The position numbers were made by a program, and so were the translations under genes. From an uncultured Actinomycetes bacterium (GTDB lineage: Bacteria; Actinomycetota; Actinomycetes; Nanopelagicales; Nanopelagicaceae), in assembly GCA_903916385.1 (NCBI GenBank), contig CAIWWH010000025.1, positions 1 to 40,284 of the forward strand: a stretch of DNA of 40,284 bases, written 5' to 3'. This document shows positions 13,920 to 24,650 of the stretch, one piece after another. The stretch's first letter is position 1. The number at the start of each line of letters is the position of its first letter. Under the pieces are notes generated by a model, which made no database searches, was not told the origin of the DNA, and saw only the letters and a program-made list of their open reading frames with translations.

Positions 13920-13950
13920 GCGCACCATCTAGTCAGACTAGATCGCGCGC
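13920..13950 (-). promoter_or_regulatory. Leader hairpin just upstream of the attenuator terminator
   Basis: Minus strand GCGCGCGATCTAGT-CTG-ACTAGATGGTGCGC; 7-bp perfect inner stem plus a mostly paired GCGC outer stem. Confidence 0.65.
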
Positions 13951-13976
13951 TCTCGAATCACCACTGATGATGTCAT
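13938..13976 (-). CDS. Branched-chain amino-acid leader peptide (ilvB leader)
   Basis: ATG ACA TCA TCA GTG GTG ATT CGA GAG CGC GCG ATC TAG = MTSSVVIRERAI*; Val-Val-Ile plus Ile, just before the hairpins and terminator. Confidence 0.75.
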   Translation of the reverse strand: MTSSVVIRERAI

Positions 13977-13982
13977 GGTGCA

Positions 13983-14011
13983 ATTCTCGCTGGTCGAGAG
14001 AACTCCGTCAA
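13983..14011 (-). promoter_or_regulatory. Putative promoter of the ilvBNC-serA-leuB-ilvE-cimA operon
   Basis: TTGACG (14011-14006), 17-bp spacer, GAGAAT (13988-13983); predicted start at or next to the A of the leader-peptide ATG (13976). Confidence 0.6.
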
Positions 14012-14035
14012 CCCCAACACGACCCATCTCAAAAT

Positions 14036-14053
14036 ATGAGAAGTTGGTCTCAT
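14036..14053 (-). terminator. Possible weak terminator after ilvD
   Basis: ATGAGA-N6-TCTCAT inverted repeat, followed on the minus strand by ATTTT. Confidence 0.35.
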
Positions 14054-14058
14054 GTTAT

Positions 14059-15744
14059 TTAACTACAGACAGCGCCCTGTGAGGCGGAGCCAACGACCTT
14101 TGCGTACTTGGCCAGGACCCCACGGCGGAACTTATGGGGTACGGGAACGAAGTCCTTACGACGCTTTTCGAGTTCGGCTGGGTCGACCTGAAGATCCAAA
14201 GTGCGCTTGGCAATGTCAATGCGGATTAAGTCGCCATCCTTAATGAAGGCAATGGGTCCGCCGTCAACGGCCTCTGGCGAAACGTGACCTACGCAGAGTC
14301 CGGTACTTCCCCCAGAGAAACGGCCATCAGTTAGAAGAAGTGTGGACTTACCAAGTCCAGCACCTTTGATTGCGCCAGTGATCATTAACATCTCGCGCAT
14401 ACCCGGGCCACCCTTAGGGCCTTCGTAGCGGATGACGACAACATCGCCGGCTTTGATGGCTCCATTTTCCAGGGCGGTCATCGCAGCCTGTTCGCGCTCG
14501 AAGACGCGGGCCGGTCCTTCAAAGAAATCGACCCCCACGCCAGCAGTTTTACAAACTGCGCCATCGGTCGCCAAGGTGCCGTGCAAGATGGTGATTCCTC
14601 CACCAGCTGAAAGTGGGTTCTTAATAGAGTGCAGAACTTCGCCATCTGGATCTAACGGAGTGAGCTCTGCCAAATTCTCGGCCATGGTCTTGCCAGTGAC
14701 TGTTAAGCAATCGCCGTGCAAGAAACCGGCATCAAGGAGTGCTCGGAGCACGACTGGAATACCACCAACGCGATCGATATCGGTCATAACAAATTTTCCG
14801 AATGGCTTGAGGTCACCGAGTAGTGGGGTGCGCTCGCTGATGCGTTGGAAATCCGCCAGGTCAAGTTCAACCTCGGCTTCGTTTGCAATCGCCAACAAGT
14901 GGAGCACCGCGTTGGTCGAACCACCTAGTGCCATGACTACCGTGATGGCGTTTTCAAATGCTTTCTTGGTCAGGATGTCGCGCGTAGTAATTCCTAAGCG
15001 AATCAACTCGACGACTGCGGCGCCCGCTTTAACGGCGTAATCGTCGCGTCGACGATCAACAGATGGAGGAGATGCAGATCCAGGAAGTGAAAGTCCGAGC
15101 GCCTCACCAACTGCAGCCATCGTATTTGCGGTGTACATACCGCCACAAGCACCTTCACCTGGACAGATAGCGCGCTCAATTTCATCGACCTTCTCTTGGG
15201 TGATCAGCCCACGCGCACATGCGCCCACTGCCTCAAAGGCATCGATGATGGTGACATCTTTCCCGTCAACCTGACCTGCAAGAGTCGAACCTGCATATAC
15301 AAAGACACTCGCGACGTCGATACGCGCGGCGGCCATCATCATGCCGGGTAAGGATTTATCGCAACCTGCAAAGGTCACCATTCCGTCGAGACGTTCTGCT
15401 TGCATAACAGTTTCGACAGAGTCGGCGATGACTTCACGAGATACCAGCGAGAAATGCATACCTTCATGGCCCATTGAAATTCCATCAGAGACGGAGATAG
15501 TTCCAAATTGCATTGGGAATCCACCTGCGTCAATGACTCCCTTGCGCGAAGCTTTGGCGAGGCGATCTAGAGAGAGATTGCAGGGTGTAATTTCATTCCA
15601 AGAGGAGGCGATACCGATCTGCGGCTTCACCCAGTCGTCATCGGTCATACCGACGGCGCGTAACATTCCACGCGCTGGCGCACGCTCTAAGCCATCAGTA
15701 ACTAAACCCGATCGCGGCTTCATGGGATTCTTTGGCTCGGTCAT
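14059..15744 (-). CDS. ilvD: Dihydroxy-acid dehydratase
   Basis: 561 aa; [81 protein letters not shown]. Confidence 0.97.
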   Translation of the reverse strand: MTEPKNPMKPRSGLVTDGLERAPARGMLRAVGMTDDDWVKPQIGIASSWNEITPCNLSLDRLAKASRKGVIDAGGFPMQFGTISVSDGISMGHEGMHFSLVSREVIADSVETVMQAERLDGMVTFAGCDKSLPGMMMAAARIDVASVFVYAGSTLAGQVDGKDVTIIDAFEAVGACARGLITQEKVDEIERAICPGEGACGGMYTANTMAAVGEALGLSLPGSASPPSVDRRRDDYAVKAGAAVVELIRLGITTRDILTKKAFENAITVVMALGGSTNAVLHLLAIANEAEVELDLADFQRISERTPLLGDLKPFGKFVMTDIDRVGGIPVVLRALLDAGFLHGDCLTVTGKTMAENLAELTPLDPDGEVLHSIKNPLSAGGGITILHGTLATDGAVCKTAGVGVDFFEGPARVFEREQAAMTALENGAIKAGDVVVIRYEGPKGGPGMREMLMITGAIKGAGLGKSTLLLTDGRFSGGSTGLCVGHVSPEAVDGGPIAFIKDGDLIRIDIAKRTLDLQVDPAELEKRRKDFVPVPHKFRRGVLAKYAKVVGSASQGAVCS

Positions 15745-15748
15745 CTTT

Positions 15749-17266
15749 TTACTCTCCCGTTGCTTTCTCGAATTGTCCTAAGTGTTTCAACAGCAGTTCG
15801 CGAACCTTGGCAGCATCTGCCTGTCCGCCAGTTGCCTTCATCACCGCACCGATAAGCGCACCAGCTGCTGGAATATTTCCACCGCGAATTCTCTCGGCAG
15901 TTTCTGGTTGCGCAGCGATGGCAGCCTCAATGGCAAGCATCAACGCTCCATCATCTGAAACCACTTTGAGTCCGCGTTTTGCAATGACCTCGCTTGGAGT
16001 TCCTTCCCCAGCGATCACACCTTCAACAACTTGGCGTGCAAGTTTGTCGGTAAGTTCTCCGCTTTGAATGAGGGAAATTACTTCGGCAACCTGGCTTGGG
16101 GTGATGAGAGAAGTTGGATCGACTTCACGCTCATTTGCCAAACGCGAAATCTCACCAAGCCACCACGAACGAGCGCGGGTAGGTTCTGCGCCGAAAGCGA
16201 TGGTCTCTTCAACAGCATCAAGCAACCCTGCGTTAACGAGCGAGGTCATCTCTTTATCCGGGACCGACCACTCACTCTTAAGGCGTGCACGACGCACAGA
16301 TGGACGCTCTGGCAGAGTTGCACGTAACTCTTCAATCCAAGCGCTCTCTGGAACGACAGGTACTAAATCTGGCTCTGGGAAGTAGCGGTAATCCTCGGCC
16401 TGCTCTTTGGAACGACCGGGACGAGTCTGCCCACTCTCCTCAAGGAAGTGGCGCGTCTCTTGGACGATGCGCTCCCCCGCCTCGAGGCGATTGGATTGAC
16501 GGATAACTTCACCGATAACCGCTCGTTCAACGGAGCGGAGCGAGTTAACGTTCTTGGTTTCGCTACGCGTACCAAGGCTTCCGCTTCCGATTGGTGCAAG
16601 TGAGAGGTTTACATCGCAGCGCATTGAGCCCTGCTCCATCTTTACATCTGAAACACCTAAAGAGCGCAAGATATCGCGCAGCTCAGTCACATATGCGCGA
16701 GCAACCTGCGGAGCGTACTTACCAGTGCCACCAACAATCTTGGTCACGATTTCAACGAGAGGAATACCAGCGCGGTTGTAATCGAGGAGCGAATATTCGG
16801 CGCCATGGATGCGACCTGTTGCTCCACCTACGTGCAGGGACTTACCGGTGTCCTCTTCCATATGCACACGTTCGATCTCTACGCGGAATTGCTTTGGACC
16901 TTCCTCAGTTTCGATTTCAACATCGAGATATCCATTGACACAGATTGGCTCGTCATATTGTGAGGTCTGGAAGTTCTTTGGCATATCGGGATAGAAGTAG
17001 TTCTTGCGGGCAAAGCGCGAAAAGGGAGCGATAGAACAGTTGAGAGCCAGGCCGATCAAGATCGTACTCTCGATCGCTTTGCCATTTACGACTGGCAAGG
17101 CACCAGGGAGTCCAAGGCACACAGGACAAGTCTGGGTATTCGGCTCGCCGCCAAACTCGGTGGAGCAAGAGCAGAACATCTTTGACTTGGTATTGAGCTC
17201 AACGTGAACTTCAAGTCCCAGAGTTGGTTCGTACTTTGCTACCGCTTCATCGTAGTTAAGGGCCAT
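15749..17266 (-). CDS. gatB: Asp-tRNA(Asn)/Glu-tRNA(Gln) amidotransferase subunit B
   Basis: 505 aa; [46 protein letters not shown]. Confidence 0.97.
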   Translation of the reverse strand: MALNYDEAVAKYEPTLGLEVHVELNTKSKMFCSCSTEFGGEPNTQTCPVCLGLPGALPVVNGKAIESTILIGLALNCSIAPFSRFARKNYFYPDMPKNFQTSQYDEPICVNGYLDVEIETEEGPKQFRVEIERVHMEEDTGKSLHVGGATGRIHGAEYSLLDYNRAGIPLVEIVTKIVGGTGKYAPQVARAYVTELRDILRSLGVSDVKMEQGSMRCDVNLSLAPIGSGSLGTRSETKNVNSLRSVERAVIGEVIRQSNRLEAGERIVQETRHFLEESGQTRPGRSKEQAEDYRYFPEPDLVPVVPESAWIEELRATLPERPSVRRARLKSEWSVPDKEMTSLVNAGLLDAVEETIAFGAEPTRARSWWLGEISRLANEREVDPTSLITPSQVAEVISLIQSGELTDKLARQVVEGVIAGEGTPSEVIAKRGLKVVSDDGALMLAIEAAIAAQPETAERIRGGNIPAAGALIGAVMKATGGQADAAKVRELLLKHLGQFEKATGE

Positions 17267-18765
17267 TAGCGCGCCGCCAATACTGGTGCCTTATCGAGGA
17301 TCGGCGCTCCCCATTTGGCGAGGAGTGCGGCCTCAAGTGTTCCGCCAACTTGATACATCAAATCATCGCGCATCGCGGGTGACATAATCTGGAATCCCAC
17401 AGGCAGTCCGTCCTCTTGCGCCAGTCCACAGGGCAGCGACATGCCTCCGATACCCGCCATGTTAACTGGGATGGTGGCAATGTCGTTGAGATACATCGCT
17501 AGTGGATCATCAACCTGCTCGCCAATTTTGAAGGCAGTAGTCGGTGCGGTTGGAGAGACGAGAACATCGGCTTGGGCAAAGGCGTTAGCGAAATCGCGCA
17601 TCAACAATGTGCGCACCTTCTGGGCCGATCCGTAATAGGCATCGTAATAACCAGAAGAGAGTGCATAGGTTCCCAAAATAATTCGGCGTTTAACTTCAGG
17701 GCCAAAACCCTTGTGGCGCGTGAGCTTCATAACCTCTTCGGCGCTGCGCTCACCATTGTCGCCAACTCGAATTCCGTAACGCATCGAATCAAAGCGCGCG
17801 AGATTGGATGAGCATTCACTCGGTGCGATCAAGTAATAAGCAGCAAGTGCGTAGTCAAAAGTAGGGCAGGAAACTTCGACCAGTTCTGCACCTGCGCTTA
17901 CCAAGGCATCGAGACCATCATGGAAGCGGTCAAGAACCCCGGCTTGGAATCCCTCGCCCTGCAACTCTTTGACGACGCCGATCTTCATTCCCTTGACATC
18001 AAGTTTCTTGGCGGCCTTAACAACTTGAGGAACGGGTGCGTTGATAGATGTTGAATCGCGCTCATCATGGCCAGCAATTACTTCGTGAAGGAGGGCTGCA
18101 TCCAAAACCGTGCGCGCGCAAGGTCCGGCCTGATCAAGGCTGGAGGAGAATGCGATGAGTCCGTAGCGCGAGACTCCGCCATACGTTGGCTTTACGCCAA
18201 CAGTGCCGGTCACCGCTGCGGGCTGGCGAATTGAGCCGCCGGTATCTGTGCCAATAGCCAAAGGTGCTTCAAATGCAGCCAGTGCAGCGGCGGAACCTCC
18301 ACCCGAGCCGCCCGGGATACGAGTGAGATCCCACGGATTGTGTGTAGGTCCGTAAGCTGAGTTCTCTGTTGAAGATCCCATTGCAAATTCATCCATATTG
18401 GTCTTACCCAAGATGACAACGCCAGCCTCTTTCAGGCGCGTCACGACGGTTGCATCGTAAGGCGGGCGCCAACCTTCAAGCATCTTTGAACCGCAAGTGG
18501 TTGGAACTCCTTTCTGCGCCAAGACATCCTTCAGGGCAAGTGGAATACCGGCGAGCGGACCAAGCTCTTCTCCGCTTTGGCGTTTAGCATCGACAGCAGC
18601 GGCCTGTTCGAGTGCGCCCTCTTTATCGAGATACAAGAAGGCATGCACATCTTCATCAACCTGCGCGATCCGGTCGTAGTGCAGTTGGGTTAGTTCAACC
18701 GAGGTCGTTGTTCCTGCCGCCAGGGCAGTTGCCATTTCAGCCGCTGAAGACTTAGTCGTTGTCAT
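17266..18765 (-). CDS. gatA: Asp-tRNA(Asn)/Glu-tRNA(Gln) amidotransferase subunit A
   Basis: 499 aa amidase; [33 protein letters not shown] signature. Confidence 0.97.
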   Translation of the reverse strand: MTTTKSSAAEMATALAAGTTTSVELTQLHYDRIAQVDEDVHAFLYLDKEGALEQAAAVDAKRQSGEELGPLAGIPLALKDVLAQKGVPTTCGSKMLEGWRPPYDATVVTRLKEAGVVILGKTNMDEFAMGSSTENSAYGPTHNPWDLTRIPGGSGGGSAAALAAFEAPLAIGTDTGGSIRQPAAVTGTVGVKPTYGGVSRYGLIAFSSSLDQAGPCARTVLDAALLHEVIAGHDERDSTSINAPVPQVVKAAKKLDVKGMKIGVVKELQGEGFQAGVLDRFHDGLDALVSAGAELVEVSCPTFDYALAAYYLIAPSECSSNLARFDSMRYGIRVGDNGERSAEEVMKLTRHKGFGPEVKRRIILGTYALSSGYYDAYYGSAQKVRTLLMRDFANAFAQADVLVSPTAPTTAFKIGEQVDDPLAMYLNDIATIPVNMAGIGGMSLPCGLAQEDGLPVGFQIMSPAMRDDLMYQVGGTLEAALLAKWGAPILDKAPVLAAR

Positions 18766-19058
18766 TCTTCACCCAGAATCTGCGGGACTTTGAAACGATC
18801 TTCACTTTGCGCAGGTGCACCCGAGAGGGCCTCCTGCGGAGTAAGGCTGGGACGAACTACATCTTGGCGAACAACATTGTTGACGGGAATCGGATGTGAC
18901 GTTGGGGGCACATCGCTGGCAGCGACCTCTTGCACTCGCGCGACGGCTCCGAGGATCAGATCCATCTCTTGTGCCAGGTGATCAAGTTCTGCATCACTCA
19001 TGCTGATCCGAGCCAATTTTGCGAGATGTGCAACATCATCGCGAGAGATAGCGGACAT
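18762..19058 (-). CDS. gatC: Asp-tRNA(Asn)/Glu-tRNA(Gln) amidotransferase subunit C
   Basis: 98 aa; [22 protein letters not shown]..., next to gatA. Confidence 0.94.
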   Translation of the reverse strand: MSAISRDDVAHLAKLARISMSDAELDHLAQEMDLILGAVARVQEVAASDVPPTSHPIPVNNVVRQDVVRPSLTPQEALSGAPAQSEDRFKVPQILGEE

Positions 19059-19076
19059 GACCCAACCTTATCTGAT

Positions 19077-20195
19077 TCAGAGAAGTACGAGATCGTCGCG
19101 ATGTACGAGCTCGCGTTCGTATTCAGGCCCCAACTCTGCGGCCAACTGCTTAGTGGTTTTTCCGAGCATTGCAGGAATTTCCGAGGAGTCAAAGGCGACC
19201 AACCCACGGGCAATTACTTCGCGCATCGGTGAGAGCAATTCCACAGTATCGCCCGCGATGAACTCACCCTCGACACCATTAACACCGGCCGCTAAGAGAG
19301 ATGTACCCCGCTCCTTGATCGCGGTAGTGGCTCCCTTATCCAGGAGAAGTTTTCCGTGAGGGGTAGCAGCGTGAGCTAACCAGAGGAGTCTGGAAGGTTT
19401 GCGATCGGTGCGCGCAGCAAAGACGGTACCTAGGTCAGCGCCACCGAGCGCTTCTGGCAACTCATTCAAGGTACTGAGGAGCATTGAGACTCCGGCACCT
19501 GTCGCGATCCTTGCCGCTTCAATCTTTGTCACCATGCCACCGCTGCCGACTCCCGAAGAACCAACTCCCCCGATTTCGATATCGCCCAGGCGGCTGACAT
19601 CAGGTACTTCCGAGATACGGGTAGCGCCAGGGTGAGAAGGTGGTGCGTCATACAAACCATCAACATCTGTGACGAGAACAAGGAGGTCTGCGCTAATAAG
19701 GTGTGAGACGAGCGCCGCTAGGCGATCATTGTCGCCAAAGCGGATCTCTGAAACGCCAACCGTGTCATTCTCATTAATGATCGGCACGACTCCCATTTGA
19801 ATAAGTCGAAAGAGAGTGCGTTGCGCATTTTGATAGTGAGAGCGGCGCACCACATCATCAATCGTGAGCAAGATTTGGGAGGCAACAATCTGGTGAGCTT
19901 CAAAGGCTCTGTTATAACTCGCGATCAATCGACCCTGACCGACTGAAGCGGCAGCTTGTTGTGTTGCAAGATCCTTCGGGCGCGAAGTCAACCCAAGAGG
20001 CGCCAGACCAGCTGCGATCGCCCCTGACGAGACAAGTACAACTTCTGTGCCGCGTTCACGTAATTGTGCGACAACGTTTACAAGAGCTGTAACCGCGCTC
20101 TCATCGAGTTCATGACCAGCACTTCCAGTCAATGTGGAAGAGCCAACTTTGATGACAACTCGCTTAGCGCCGAGAACTACCTGACGAGACATCAA
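19077..20195 (-). CDS. proB: Glutamate 5-kinase (with C-terminal PUA domain)
   Basis: RVVIKVGSSTLTG, VSSGAIAAGLAPLG, INENDTVGVSEIRFGDNDRLAALVS, GSGGMVTKIEAARIA. Confidence 0.96.
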   Translation of the reverse strand: MMSRQVVLGAKRVVIKVGSSTLTGSAGHELDESAVTALVNVVAQLRERGTEVVLVSSGAIAAGLAPLGLTSRPKDLATQQAAASVGQGRLIASYNRAFEAHQIVASQILLTIDDVVRRSHYQNAQRTLFRLIQMGVVPIINENDTVGVSEIRFGDNDRLAALVSHLISADLLVLVTDVDGLYDAPPSHPGATRISEVPDVSRLGDIEIGGVGSSGVGSGGMVTKIEAARIATGAGVSMLLSTLNELPEALGGADLGTVFAARTDRKPSRLLWLAHAATPHGKLLLDKGATTAIKERGTSLLAAGVNGVEGEFIAGDTVELLSPMREVIARGLVAFDSSEIPAMLGKTTKQLAAELGPEYERELVHRDDLVLL

Positions 20196-21662
20196 TCAGC
20201 CTGAGATCCTTGGATTCTTAGGATCTGCCACGTTGTATTCCCATTGCATCGCAATCTCATCTTCGGATAACTCATCAACGTCATCTTCGATATAGCGACC
20301 TGCCCAAGGAGATTCGAGACGGAGATCAGTTCCACGTGGGCTAGCCAAGAGTTCAGCGCCCGCTTCAATGGATGGCTCCCAATCGAAGATAACAGCTTTG
20401 TCACCGGTACCGATGCGCACCTCTGATTTGGGCCGTGCGCCCTTCTTGAAAAGTTCCTTCTCAACCCCCAGCGCCGCCAGGCGATCGGCCAAGTAGCCAA
20501 CTGCCTCGGCATTGCCGAAGTCAGTTTGGCGTACAAAGCGCTCTGGCTTATCACCTGTGACCGTAAATGAACCGTCCTCATTTTTAACAACCTTAAACCC
20601 ATTGTCATTCACTGCCAGAGGACGCAAGACAATACGAGTCTTAACCTCTTTCGCCTTGTTGCGACGCTCCTCTTGAATGATGCGCGCCATTCCATAATTA
20701 AGTTCTGTTAGACCTAGGTGTCCGGCAGCTGAGACTTGATAGACCTCGTAACCGCGCGCTTCAAAGAGTGGTTGCACCATATCTGCCATGGCTTTTCCGT
20801 CGGGAAGATCGATCTTGTTGAGGGCGATGATACGAGGGCGTTCGGATAACCCACCGTAGTGAGAGAGCTCCTCTTCAATAATGTCGAAGTCGCGAACTGG
20901 ATCGCGATCGGTTTCTAAAGTTCCACAATCGAGAACATGAACGAGGGCCGCGCAACGCTCGACGTGGCGCAAAAATTCAAGACCCAGCCCTTTGCCCTGC
21001 GATGCACCGGGAATCAATCCAGGAACATCCGCGACGGTAAAGCGAGTGTCCCCGGCTTGGACAACGCCAAGATTAGGAACGAGAGTGGTGAATGGATAAT
21101 CAGCAATCTTGGGGCGAGCCGCTGAGATTGATGCGATGAGTGATGATTTACCGGCGCTCGGAAATCCGATCAAGCCGATATCTGCAACGCTCTTGAGTTC
21201 AAGAATGAGTGTGCGCTCTTCGCCGTCTTCGCCCTTAAGTGCGAAACCTGGGGCACGACGCTTACGAGAGGCAAGGCCAGCATTTCCTAGGCCACCCTTA
21301 CCGCCCTGCGCAGCAACGAAGCGAGTACCGGCTCCAACTAAATCAGCTAATACTGTTCCATTGGTATCTTTAACAACAGTTCCGTTTGGAACTGACATGA
21401 CGAGGTCCCCACCTTCGCCGCCATTGCAGTAATCACCGTAACCAGGGCGCCCATTGCCAGCTTTGCGATGGGGTGAATGATGGAAATCCAAGAGGGTGGT
21501 TACATTGTCATCAACCACGAGAATGATGTCGCCGCCGCGTCCACCGTTGCCACCATCAGGACCACCAAGGGGAACAAACTTTTCGCGGTGAATCGATACA
21601 CAACCGTCGCCACCACTACCGGCAGAGGCATGCAGAGTTACGCGATCTACGAATGTAGCCAT
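20196..21662 (-). CDS. obgE: GTPase Obg/CgtA
   Basis: 488 aa; N-terminal Gly-rich Obg fold ([17 protein letters not shown]), [32 protein letters not shown]-terminal OCT domain. Confidence 0.97.
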   Translation of the reverse strand: MATFVDRVTLHASAGSGGDGCVSIHREKFVPLGGPDGGNGGRGGDIILVVDDNVTTLLDFHHSPHRKAGNGRPGYGDYCNGGEGGDLVMSVPNGTVVKDTNGTVLADLVGAGTRFVAAQGGKGGLGNAGLASRKRRAPGFALKGEDGEERTLILELKSVADIGLIGFPSAGKSSLIASISAARPKIADYPFTTLVPNLGVVQAGDTRFTVADVPGLIPGASQGKGLGLEFLRHVERCAALVHVLDCGTLETDRDPVRDFDIIEEELSHYGGLSERPRIIALNKIDLPDGKAMADMVQPLFEARGYEVYQVSAAGHLGLTELNYGMARIIQEERRNKAKEVKTRIVLRPLAVNDNGFKVVKNEDGSFTVTGDKPERFVRQTDFGNAEAVGYLADRLAALGVEKELFKKGARPKSEVRIGTGDKAVIFDWEPSIEAGAELLASPRGTDLRLESPWAGRYIEDDVDELSEDEIAMQWEYNVADPKNPRISG

Positions 21663-21700
21663 CTGCTCCTCCTTACTCCTAAATGGACTTAGTACTGCCT

Positions 21701-21736
21701 AGAAAAATAAAAGCGGGTCCGCAGTCGCGGACCCGC
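21701..21736 (-). terminator. Strong intrinsic terminator after rpmA
   Basis: 10-bp perfect stem GCGGGTCCGC-4 nt-GCGGACCCGC (21713-21736), minus strand followed by TTTTATTTTTCT. Confidence 0.92.
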
Positions 21737-21755
21737 CAAAGTTATTTTGCGCGAG

Positions 21756-22019
21756 TTAGGCGACAGGAACTACCGGGACGATATTTACAACCTTACGTCC
21801 ACGTGCCTTACCGAACTCAACTGCACCTGCTGCGAGGGCAAAGAGTGTGTCATCCTTTCCGATGCCAACATTCTTGCCAGGGTGGAAGACAGTTCCGCGT
21901 TGACGGACCAAGATTTCGCCACTCTTTACAACCTGACCACCAAAGCGCTTGATGCCGAGGTACTGAGCATTTGAATCGCGACCATTTCGAGTCGAGGAGA
22001 CTCCCTTTTTACTTGCCAT
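21756..22019 (-). CDS. rpmA: 50S ribosomal protein L27
   Basis: 87 aa; [43 protein letters not shown]. Confidence 0.97.
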   Translation of the reverse strand: MASKKGVSSTRNGRDSNAQYLGIKRFGGQVVKSGEILVRQRGTVFHPGKNVGIGKDDTLFALAAGAVEFGKARGRKVVNIVPVVPVA

Positions 22020-22034
22020 CTCTTACTCGCCTCC

Positions 22035-22343
22035 TTAGTTGTTAATCGCGGTGATTTTGACCCGCGTGAGTTGGGAACGGAAACCTGAACGACGGCGATA
22101 GCCAGTCTTGTTCTTGTAACGCAAGATGTCGATCTTTGGACCCTTGGTCTCTTCGATGATCTCGCCGGTGACCTTGGTAGCAGCCAAGACCTTTGGATCA
22201 GTGGTGATATTTGCACCATCAACGAGAAGAAGAGCCGCGAAATTTACCGATGCGCCAACGGCAGCATCGATACGATCAACGGTAATTGTGTCGCCAACAG
22301 CAACCTTCTCCTGACGGCCGCCAGCTTTAACAATCGCGTACAC
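22035..22343 (-). CDS. rplU: 50S ribosomal protein L21
   Basis: 102 aa; [25 protein letters not shown]...[34 protein letters not shown] start with AAGGAG SD. Confidence 0.97.
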   Translation of the reverse strand: MYAIVKAGGRQEKVAVGDTITVDRIDAAVGASVNFAALLLVDGANITTDPKVLAATKVTGEIIEETKGPKIDILRYKNKTGYRRRSGFRSQLTRVKITAINN

Positions 22344-22430
22344 GGTGAACTCCTTTTAAATTGCGGTGCATGGTAGATCGGGGGCCTCTTGTAGGCAGAG
22401 GATAAGGGTACGGATTACAGGGGTCTGGGG

Positions 22431-24650
22431 TCAAACTGGCGTAATTACGCCCGTGCTAACTGCCCGACGACGCTTACGCGGCGCCCCTGAGCGTGGTTCA
22501 GCAGGGGTTTCATCCCGAAGAACGGGTGGCGCAACCTCTGCAACAGTCTCGATCTCTTCCGCATCATCGCGAGAGGTAGATGGGACGTAGCGCTGCTCCA
22601 TATCCTTTTCGAGAGCGACCTTGCGGACTGGCTCCGAGTGGATATGAATTCCGCGACCGCCACAGGATTCGCATGTGGTCGAGAAGGCCTCGATGAGGCC
22701 CTGTCCAACGCGCTTGCGGGTCATTTGGACGAGTCCAAGAGAGGTAACTTCGGCAACCTGGTGCTTGGTGCGATCGCGACCTAGACATTCGACAAGTCGA
22801 CGCAGGACCTGATCACGGTTGGATTCCAAAGCCATATCAATGAAGTCGATAACGATGATTCCACCCATATCGCGCAGGCGGAGTTGGCGGGCAATCTCTT
22901 CTGCAGCCTCCAAGTTGTTCTTGGTCACGGTCTCTTCGAGATTTCCACCCTTACCGATGAACTTTCCAGTGTTGACGTCGATCACGATCATGGCTTCGGT
23001 CCGGTCGATAACCAGGGATCCGCCAGAGGGGAGGTAAACCTTGCGATCAAATGCCTTTGCTAGTTGCTCTTCAATACGATTTTCAGCGAAGAGGTCGCGA
23101 GCGCCACTCCACTTCTCAATCTTGGCGGTGAGCTCAGGAGCAATATGTCCTAGATAGTTATTGATGTCATCCCATGCCTCATCACCCTGCACGACCATCT
23201 TGCGGAAATCTTCATTGAAGATATCGCGGATGACGCGGACAGTGAGATCCGGTTCGCTGTAAAGAAGTGAAGGAGCCGAAGTTGAAGGATTTTCTGCCTT
23301 CTCCTGAATGTCATCCCATTGCGCCTTGAGGCGAATGACATCGCGCTCGAGCTCTTCTTCACTCGCTCCCTCTGAAGCAGTTCTGACAATTACGCCGGCC
23401 TCCTCGGGGATCAAATTCTTCAAAATTGATTTCAAACGGCTGCGCTCTTGATCGGGAAGGCGACGACTAATTCCGCTCATCGCTCCGCCTGGAACGTAGA
23501 CAAGGTAACGACCTGGAAGCGAGATCTGCGAGGTTAGGCGCGCACCCTTCTGTCCGATCGGATCCTTTGTGACCTGAACTAATACTGATTGACCGGTCTT
23601 GAGAACATGCTCAATTTTGCGGGTCTGGCCCTCGGCAATACCTGCGGCATCCCAATTAACTTCACCGGCATAGAGAACAGCGTTGCGACCCTTGCCAATA
23701 TCGACGAAGGCAGCTTCCATTGATGGAAGAACATTCTGCACGCGACCAAGGTAAACGTTGCCGACATACGAGATATTGCTATTTCGGTTGACGTAGTGCT
23801 CGACCATGATCTTGTCTTCAAGAACTGCGATCTGCGTGCGATCGCCAGTCTGGCGGACCAGCATCTCGCGATCGACATTTTCACGGCGAGCTAAGAATTC
23901 TTGTTCAGTGATGATGGTGCCACGACGGCGCGTGAAGTCGCGTGGTGCACGATCATCGCGACGATCTCTGTCGCGGTCACGATCACGGCTACGACCACGA
24001 TCGCGATCGCGCTCACGATTATTTCGAGAAGGACGTTCAGTGCGGGTCGGTGAACTCTCACGTGGTGGGCGGACCTTTACAACGGTAACGACGCCATCTT
24101 CTTCAACGGTCTCGCCAGCCTCAACACCTTCGCCCTTAGCGCGACGGCGACGACGGCGACGATGTGTCGTGCCATCGGCGTTAAGACCATCCTCTTCACC
24201 ATCTAAGGAATCTGGATCGAGCGTTTCGCCATCTTCATTAACAGGATCTTCCGCAGAGCCTTCTCCTGTTGGGCGGCGGCGGCCGCGGCCACCCCGACGA
24301 CGACGGCGGCGCTGCTCTTGATCTTCACTTTCAGCCGGTCCCGCTGAGGGGGAATCTTCCGCCTCGGCGGCTGCGACTGCTCGAGGGGGACGCGCCTTCT
24401 TGGGTGCGACTTCGATAGGCGCCTCTTGAAATAGTGGAACTGGAACCGGGGTGGTGGCCTTTTTGACCTTTGCCGGGGCTACCGACTCCGTCGGAACTTC
24501 AGCGATGACCTTCTTAGCCGCGCGCTTGGCCGCTGGCTTGCTCTCTTGCGTATCAGTGGAGGAGTCAGAAGTTACTTCTGCTGCACCCTCACTCTTTGTC
24601 GCAGCGGGTTTAGCCGCGCGCTTACGCGATTTCTTTGGCTCTGGCGCCAT
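22431..24650 (-). CDS. rne: Ribonuclease E/G with long low-complexity N-terminal extension
   Basis: 739 aa; YVGNVYLGRVQNVLPSMEAAFVDIGKGRNAVLYAGEV (S1), MIVIDVNTGKFIGKGGNLEETVTKNNLEAAEEIARQLRLRDMGGIIVIDFIDM catalytic core, CESCGGRG Zn-link motif. Confidence 0.95.
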   Translation of the reverse strand: MAPEPKKSRKRAAKPAATKSEGAAEVTSDSSTDTQESKPAAKRAAKKVIAEVPTESVAPAKVKKATTPVPVPLFQEAPIEVAPKKARPPRAVAAAEAEDSPSAGPAESEDQEQRRRRRRGGRGRRRPTGEGSAEDPVNEDGETLDPDSLDGEEDGLNADGTTHRRRRRRRAKGEGVEAGETVEEDGVVTVVKVRPPRESSPTRTERPSRNNRERDRDRGRSRDRDRDRDRRDDRAPRDFTRRRGTIITEQEFLARRENVDREMLVRQTGDRTQIAVLEDKIMVEHYVNRNSNISYVGNVYLGRVQNVLPSMEAAFVDIGKGRNAVLYAGEVNWDAAGIAEGQTRKIEHVLKTGQSVLVQVTKDPIGQKGARLTSQISLPGRYLVYVPGGAMSGISRRLPDQERSRLKSILKNLIPEEAGVIVRTASEGASEEELERDVIRLKAQWDDIQEKAENPSTSAPSLLYSEPDLTVRVIRDIFNEDFRKMVVQGDEAWDDINNYLGHIAPELTAKIEKWSGARDLFAENRIEEQLAKAFDRKVYLPSGGSLVIDRTEAMIVIDVNTGKFIGKGGNLEETVTKNNLEAAEEIARQLRLRDMGGIIVIDFIDMALESNRDQVLRRLVECLGRDRTKHQVAEVTSLGLVQMTRKRVGQGLIEAFSTTCESCGGRGIHIHSEPVRKVALEKDMEQRYVPSTSRDDAEEIETVAEVAPPVLRDETPAEPRSGAPRKRRRAVSTGVITPV

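Noticed and set aside
13839-13928. N-terminal extension of IlvB in the ORF track ([22 protein letters not shown]...)
   Set aside because: It reads through the leader terminator hairpin; the SD-supported start is at 13838.
14432-15040. 202-aa plus-strand ORF antisense to ilvD
   Set aside because: Antisense artefact within ilvD; low-complexity Ser/Thr/Pro content.
22344-22430. Possible L21 leader RNA upstream of rplU (CCTCT-N7-AGAGG hairpin)
   Set aside because: Only one short 5-bp stem in a small gap; too weak to call without covariation.
23806-24321. 171-aa plus-strand ORF rich in Arg/Ser (SRSRSRLRPRSRSRSR)
   Set aside because: Antisense shadow of the Arg/Asp-rich RNase E extension; no SD or homology, and codon structure follows the minus-strand gene.
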